Shown here piece by piece: positions 60,118 to 64,000 of a stretch of 64,000 nt of DNA. Under the pieces are notes generated by a model, which saw only the letters and a list, made by a program, of their open reading frames with translations, made no database searches and was not told where the DNA came from. Both the position numbers and the translations under genes were made by a program. How positions within the stretch are numbered: the first letter of the stretch is position 1; each line of letters opens with the position of its first letter. Source of the DNA: Pseudomonadota bacterium (GTDB lineage: Bacteria > Myxococcota > Myxococcia > Myxococcales > Myxococcaceae); contig JAFAFL010000109.1 in NCBI GenBank assembly GCA_023423535.1, positions 1 through 64,000 on the forward strand, given 5' to 3'.

Positions 60118-63100
60118 CTACGGGAGGGTGCCGCTGCTCATCAGCGCCGCGGCTTCGGTCTGCGCGGCGGCGGTGGTGGGCGCGTGGGTGTTGTTGAGGA
60201 GGAACGAGTGCCGGGCCGGCAGCGGCAGCTCCATCGTCGTGGGCTCGAAGAGCGAGACCGCCACGTTGCCCTGCATGTCCACGCCGCGGTTCGCCGCGCG
60301 GATGAGGCGCTCGGTGGTCCAGTTCGGGATGACCTGATCGTCGGTGATGTACTGGATGAGCACCCGCCGCCCGGCCGGCGCGCGCGGGCCGTTGAGCATG
60401 CTGAACGCCGCGCTCTGCGGATCCGCCGCGTCGAGGATCCACCGGGCGATGCCGATGAAGTTGTCGAACGGCTGCGTGCCCTCCTCGATGCCCTGCAGCG
60501 CCAGCGTGTTGATGAACGCGGTGCGCACCGCCGCGAACGCCGGCGAGGAGAGGAGGATGCCCGCCGGATCCGAGCCCGGCACGTTCAGCAGCGAGTGCTC
60601 CACCGTCGGCGACGCGGCGGTGAAGAGCGTGCCGATGATGCCGCCGAGGCTCTGGCCGGTGTAGCGCAGCTCCGCGCCGTTGAGCGCCTCGGCGCCCTGG
60701 GCGGTGATCAGCGCGTTGAGGCTGCCCATGCCCGAGCCCTGGACCATCCGCGCCACCTGCGCGAGGTCCGCCACCGGCGCGCGGAAGCGGTCGCGGGTGG
60801 CGAAGAGGTTCGACGGGTCGAGGTAGTTCCAGCCGGAGATGTTCGCGACCTGCTGCGCGTTGCGGGCGAAGTCGCCACCCTCGCAGAGGCTGTCGGCGGT
60901 CACGCAACGGCCCTGACCCGCGGCGGCGCAGGTGAGGTTGCCGCGGTCCGGACCCGCCGGGTTGCACGCGATCCGGGCTGCAGCCGAGCGCGCGACGCAG
61001 CGGCCGGTCATGGCGCTGCAGGTCTGGGTCGCCGGGTTCGCGCACGCGGCGTCATCCGAGGGCGCCTGTCCCGCCGCAGCCAGCCCGCGGCAGTCCGCGC
61101 GGTCGCCGTGGAGGATGTGGTCGATGGCGATCGTCGCCTGGCCCGCCGCCGCGTAGGTGTTCGCGATGCCGAGCATCGTCTGCCGGCCGCTGCGCAGGCC
61201 GTGGCCGAAGATGACCACCGGGTAGCCGCCCATCGGCGGGGCGACGACGGCCGGGTTCGGCACGGTGAGGATGAAGGGGATGACGCGCGTCTGCCACGCC
61301 GCCGGGTTCGGGTTCAGCGTTCCCGCCGGACCGGTCAGCCCGTACGGCACCACGAGCTCACCGGCGAAGACCGCGCCCACCGCGGGCAGCGTGGGCAGGC
61401 CCGGAGAGCCGGTGATGTTCACCGCCCAGGTCGGGTTCGCCGGCACCATCGCCAGCGCGGGCGCGTCGTGGAGGAGGTTCAGCGTGGAGACGGTGCTCTG
61501 CGTGGTGATGCCCCACGCGAGCGCGAGGTCCTTCCGCTCGACGCCGCGGGCGGTGACCGCCCCGATGAGCGCCTGGTGGCCCTGACGCACCGGCTCCAGC
61601 GCCGCCGCGTTCTCGTCCGAGACGCCCGAGACCTGGCTCTTGCCGTCGCCGTCCACCAGCGGGCTCTCCATGCGCACCAGAGCGAAGGCCGGCGAGGCGA
61701 TGACCTTCTTGCCGTCGGTGTCCTTCAGCGCGGAGGTCAGGTAGGCGCCGTAGGTGGTGCGCTCGTCGAGCGGGGCCTCGGTGACGAACTGGAGCTCCTG
61801 CGGGCCGTCCTGCGGCGTGCCGTCCGGCTTCGGCGAGGACCAGCAGTTGAGGCAGGCGGTGACCTGCGGCTCGGCGCCGCCGGCGATGAGCGGGGTGAGG
61901 CGGAAGAAGCCGGTGCCTTCGGTGAGGGATGCTTCGTCCACCGCCCGGATGTCCAGCGCCCCGCGCGCCGCGCTGTTCTCCGACACGTACGGGCCGATGG
62001 TGCTGAAGCCGTCCAGCGTGTTGAGGCCGGTGTAGAGCGCGACCAGCGTGGCCGGCGCGTTCTCCGGGATGGGGAGGTTCACCCGCGGCGGGTTCACGCC
62101 CGGCGCGAGGAGGATGTTGTTCGGGAAGGGGATGACGCTCGCGCCCGGATCGAAGGTCGCCTCGGCGAAGGAGACGATGCGGAAGGTCCAGGCCAGCGCG
62201 ACCTGCACGCGCGGAAGACCGGAGGCCTCCAGCCCGTCGAGCACCGGCTCGAAGCCGCGGCGCACGCGCTCGAGGCCCACTGCCTGCGCGTTGGAGATGG
62301 GCGCGGCGGTGACGATCGACTTGCACTCCGCGGAGGCGAGGTCCTCGCAATCGACCAGCGTCTCGCTGCTGCGGGCGAGCGCCCACGCGTCGGAGGCCGC
62401 CAGCGACACGCCGTTGTCACCCTTGATCGCGGTGGTGAGCACCACCGCGTAGCGCGCGCCCTTCGTCCAGCCGCCGGTGGGCGGGGTGACGACGATCTGG
62501 TCCGTCGCGTCGTCGTAGCTGACCGTGACGTCCGGCGGGTTCATCGGGTCCGCGAGGTTCAGCACCCGGACCGTCTCCTCGGTCACCGTGGCGCCGTTGA
62601 GCCCGCGGCCGACGATGCGCGCCGAGCCCGCGGCGGTGACGGGGAAGCCGTCCAGCGTGTTGAGGTAGTCGCGGGTGAACTCCTGCTGCGCGGCCGGCGC
62701 CGAGGGATCGATCGGCGCGTTGACGAGGCCGGTCTCCGCGTTGATCGCCAGGTCGTTCGGCAGCGGCACCTGCGGCGGCTGCGCGCCCGGGTTGAAGAGC
62801 GCGGTCGGCACGTCGGCGACGGGGAAGGTCCAGAAGAGGGCGAGGTCCTCGCGCTTCACGCCCGCCGCGACCACCGCGTCGATCATCGGCTTGTAGAGGC
62901 GGCGCAGGCGCTCGAGCCGCAGCGCGGAAGCGGTCTGGTCGGCGAGCCGCTCCGCCGGATCCTCCTTGGTGGAGGGGATGATCTCGGTGGTGGTGCGGCA
63001 GGTGGGGGACTCGAGGTCCTCGCAGTCCACCAGCGGGTTCGCGCTGCGGATGAGCGCCCAGGTCGAGGAGCCGATGACCTGCTGGCCGCCAGCGCCCTTC

Positions 63101-63603
63101 ACGCCGTCCGCGCCGCCGATTATCGCCACCGCGTAGGTGTGACCGCCGGTCCAGCCTCCGGCCGGAGCGGCAATGGTCAGACGCTGCTTCGCGTCCGCGG
63201 CCTCGGTGGCGGCGGGCTCGAGCAGCTGCGGGGAGAGACCCTCCACCGGCGCCATGTTCGCGGTGACGTCGAAGACGCGGACGTTCGCGGCGGTGAGCGT
63301 TTCGGCGTTGAGTTCACCGGTGAAGGTGGCGTTGGCCGAGGCGCTGGCAGGGAAGCCGTTCAGCGTGTTCAGCCAGGCGACGAACTCGAGGTCCGCGGGC
63401 GACGCGTTGGCCGCCGGCGTGACGTTGAGCAGGCCCGTCTCCGGATTGACCGCGAGCGAGTTCGGCGTCGGCACGACCGGCGGCGACTGCGCCGGGTCGA
63501 ACCGCGCGACCACGAACTCGCGCTCCTCGGTGACGGGGACTTCGGGCGTACAGGCAGCGCCGGCGACGGCTGCCAGCGCGACATACGGAAGGATTCTGTT
63601 CAT
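60118..63603 (-). CDS. Large lipoprotein with three Ig-like modules and a C-terminal alpha/beta hydrolase
   Basis: 1161 residues from the ATG at 63603 (an 11-codon longer reading lacks a signal). The lipoprotein signal MNRILPYVALAAVAGAAC has the modified cysteine at 18. Three related modules follow (about 33-265, 268-495, 500-755), each opening with F(D/N)PG/A...P.PN..LA, then LNTL(D/N)GFP and closing in ...W-A-F-x-R. The hydrolase domain (~770-1161) has VVIFGHGLRSG (oxyanion region), AIDHILHGDR and the nucleophile motif YTGQSLGGIIG with Ser at ~984; His near the end (ARHSF) is a plausible third residue. It is followed by fadL. Confidence 0.78.
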   Translation of the reverse strand: MNRILPYVALAAVAGAACTPEVPVTEEREFVVARFDPAQSPPVVPTPNSLAVNPETGLLNVTPAANASPADLEFVAWLNTLNGFPASASANATFTGELNAETLTAANVRVFDVTANMAPVEGLSPQLLEPAATEAADAKQRLTIAAPAGGWTGGHTYAVAIIGGADGVKGAGGQQVIGSSTWALIRSANPLVDCEDLESPTCRTTTEIIPSTKEDPAERLADQTASALRLERLRRLYKPMIDAVVAAGVKREDLALFWTFPVADVPTALFNPGAQPPQVPLPNDLAINAETGLVNAPIDPSAPAAQQEFTRDYLNTLDGFPVTAAGSARIVGRGLNGATVTEETVRVLNLADPMNPPDVTVSYDDATDQIVVTPPTGGWTKGARYAVVLTTAIKGDNGVSLAASDAWALARSSETLVDCEDLASAECKSIVTAAPISNAQAVGLERVRRGFEPVLDGLEASGLPRVQVALAWTFRIVSFAEATFDPGASVIPFPNNILLAPGVNPPRVNLPIPENAPATLVALYTGLNTLDGFSTIGPYVSENSAARGALDIRAVDEASLTEGTGFFRLTPLIAGGAEPQVTACLNCWSSPKPDGTPQDGPQELQFVTEAPLDERTTYGAYLTSALKDTDGKKVIASPAFALVRMESPLVDGDGKSQVSGVSDENAAALEPVRQGHQALIGAVTARGVERKDLALAWGITTQSTVSTLNLLHDAPALAMVPANPTWAVNITGSPGLPTLPAVGAVFAGELVVPYGLTGPAGTLNPNPAAWQTRVIPFILTVPNPAVVAPPMGGYPVVIFGHGLRSGRQTMLGIANTYAAAGQATIAIDHILHGDRADCRGLAAAGQAPSDDAACANPATQTCSAMTGRCVARSAAARIACNPAGPDRGNLTCAAAGQGRCVTADSLCEGGDFARNAQQVANISGWNYLDPSNLFATRDRFRAPVADLAQVARMVQGSGMGSLNALITAQGAEALNGAELRYTGQSLGGIIGTLFTAASPTVEHSLLNVPGSDPAGILLSSPAFAAVRTAFINTLALQGIEEGTQPFDNFIGIARWILDAADPQSAAFSMLNGPRAPAGRRVLIQYITDDQVIPNWTTERLIRAANRGVDMQGNVAVSLFEPTTMELPLPARHSFLLNNTHAPTTAAAQTEAAALMSSGTLP

Positions 63604-63765
63604 TGGTGCGACCCCCAGACCCCGGGGCGATAGCACGGGGAAGATCGCCCCTCCAGTTCGCGGGCAGGCGGGCAGGGGGGAGCGTGTGACAGGCGACGGA
63701 GAAAGCGCCCGCCGGCGTCATGCGTGAACATTGCGGTGTGACGCCCGGTTCGACATTCTGGATGA

Positions 63766-64000
63766 ATGACTCCACACCACCGGGTGGCGATCATCGGCAC
63801 CGGTTTCGGCGGTCTGGGGATGGCGGTGCGGCTGCTGGGTGCGGGCGTGAAGGACTTCGTCCTCTTCGAGCGCGCGGACGACGTGGGCGGCGTGTGGCGC
63901 GAGAACGTGTACCCGGGCTGCGCGTGCGACGTGCAGAGCCACCTCTACTCGCTCTCCTTCGCGCCGAACCCGGACTGGTCGCGGACCTACTCGCCGCAGC
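63766..64000 (+). CDS. FAD-dependent Baeyer-Villiger-type monooxygenase (3' truncated by window)
   Basis: Only the first 78 codons are in the window, from the ATG at 63766. The protein starts with an FAD fingerprint, VAIIGTGFGGLGMAVRL, then VLFERADDVGGVWRENVYPG and CDVQSHLYSLSFAPNPDWSR. This order matches Baeyer-Villiger/flavin monooxygenases (compare the DVGGTWxxNxYPG and S-x-x-Y-x-x-S-F motifs). It diverges from the lipoprotein hydrolase gene with 162 bases between starts. The rest lies beyond the end, so the usual second nucleotide-binding and BVMO fingerprint motifs cannot be checked. Confidence 0.82.
   Translation, partial: MTPHHRVAIIGTGFGGLGMAVRLLGAGVKDFVLFERADDVGGVWRENVYPGCACDVQSHLYSLSFAPNPDWSRTYSPQ

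Noticed and set aside
59860..63633. 1257-codon open frame on the plus strand
   Set aside because: Antisense shadow of the lipoprotein hydrolase and fadL genes: Arg/His/Gly-rich, no domains, no start context; the minus strand has a signal peptide and clear motifs.

Overview
This is a very GC-rich, tightly packed bacterial chromosome segment. I read 58 protein-coding genes (two running off the window ends) and one gene remnant. There are no RNA genes, no insertion sequence and no CRISPR array. The largest gap without a gene is about 220 bases (9517-9733). The gene content points to a member of the Myxococcota: a eukaryote-like Ser/Thr kinase, many lipoproteins, a myxobacterial-type PilZ protein, PEGA domains, three proteins with the two-cysteine AgmX/TonB-like C-terminal module, a collagen-like lipoprotein and a wax-ester synthase. 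This is inference from gene families; no rRNA is present to place it further.

Layout. 1-5.9 kb: a coiled-coil protein, then a minus-strand run with a PEGA protein, gluQ, an AgmX-type protein, a GNAT enzyme and miaE (two tRNA-modification genes). 6.1-9.1 kb: a compact plus-strand unit of receiver-only response regulator, calcineurin-like phosphoesterase and GAF/class III cyclase. 9.1-14.2 kb: small lipoproteins, a PilZ-PEGA protein, a 2OG-Fe(II) oxygenase-like protein and the collagen-like lipoprotein. 14.2-19.4 kb: hemG, a short-chain dehydrogenase remnant, pdxH, glgA, a Ser/Thr kinase and a lipoprotein. 19.4-24.8 kb: a minus-strand dsbD - redoxin - nrfH - nrfA - CMD-family run, giving ammonia-forming nitrite respiration plus periplasmic thiol redox genes likely to help build its cytochromes. 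24.9-32.1 kb: a large carboxypeptidase-regulatory-like repeat protein, a multi-PAS histidine kinase, a HAD hydrolase and a CNNM/CorC protein.

32.3-36.1 kb: purS-purQ-X-purL, where X is an exported protein translationally coupled to both neighbours. 36.2-41.1 kb: the most interesting locus, a five-gene plus-strand cluster of type III polyketide synthase, ICMT-type methyltransferase, acyl carrier protein, fatty acyl-AMP ligase and FAD oxygenase. It resembles phenolic-lipid (alkylresorcinol/alkylquinone) pathways with a dedicated starter-loading pair added.

41.2-64 kb: a VIT/VWA/AgmX protein, a VOC protein, a four-gene overlapping cassette with a beta-lactamase-like serine hydrolase, and two related lipoprotein hydrolases (47.9-50.0 and 60.1-63.6 kb). 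There is also a protein with five peptidoglycan-binding repeats and an M15-like domain, a wax-ester synthase/DGAT, aat, LEA-type and other lipoproteins, a small metallopeptidase, a GCS2-type ligase, nudC, fadL and the start of a Baeyer-Villiger-type monooxygenase. A lipid theme recurs: phenolic lipid synthesis, storage lipid synthesis, surface ester hydrolysis and FadL uptake.
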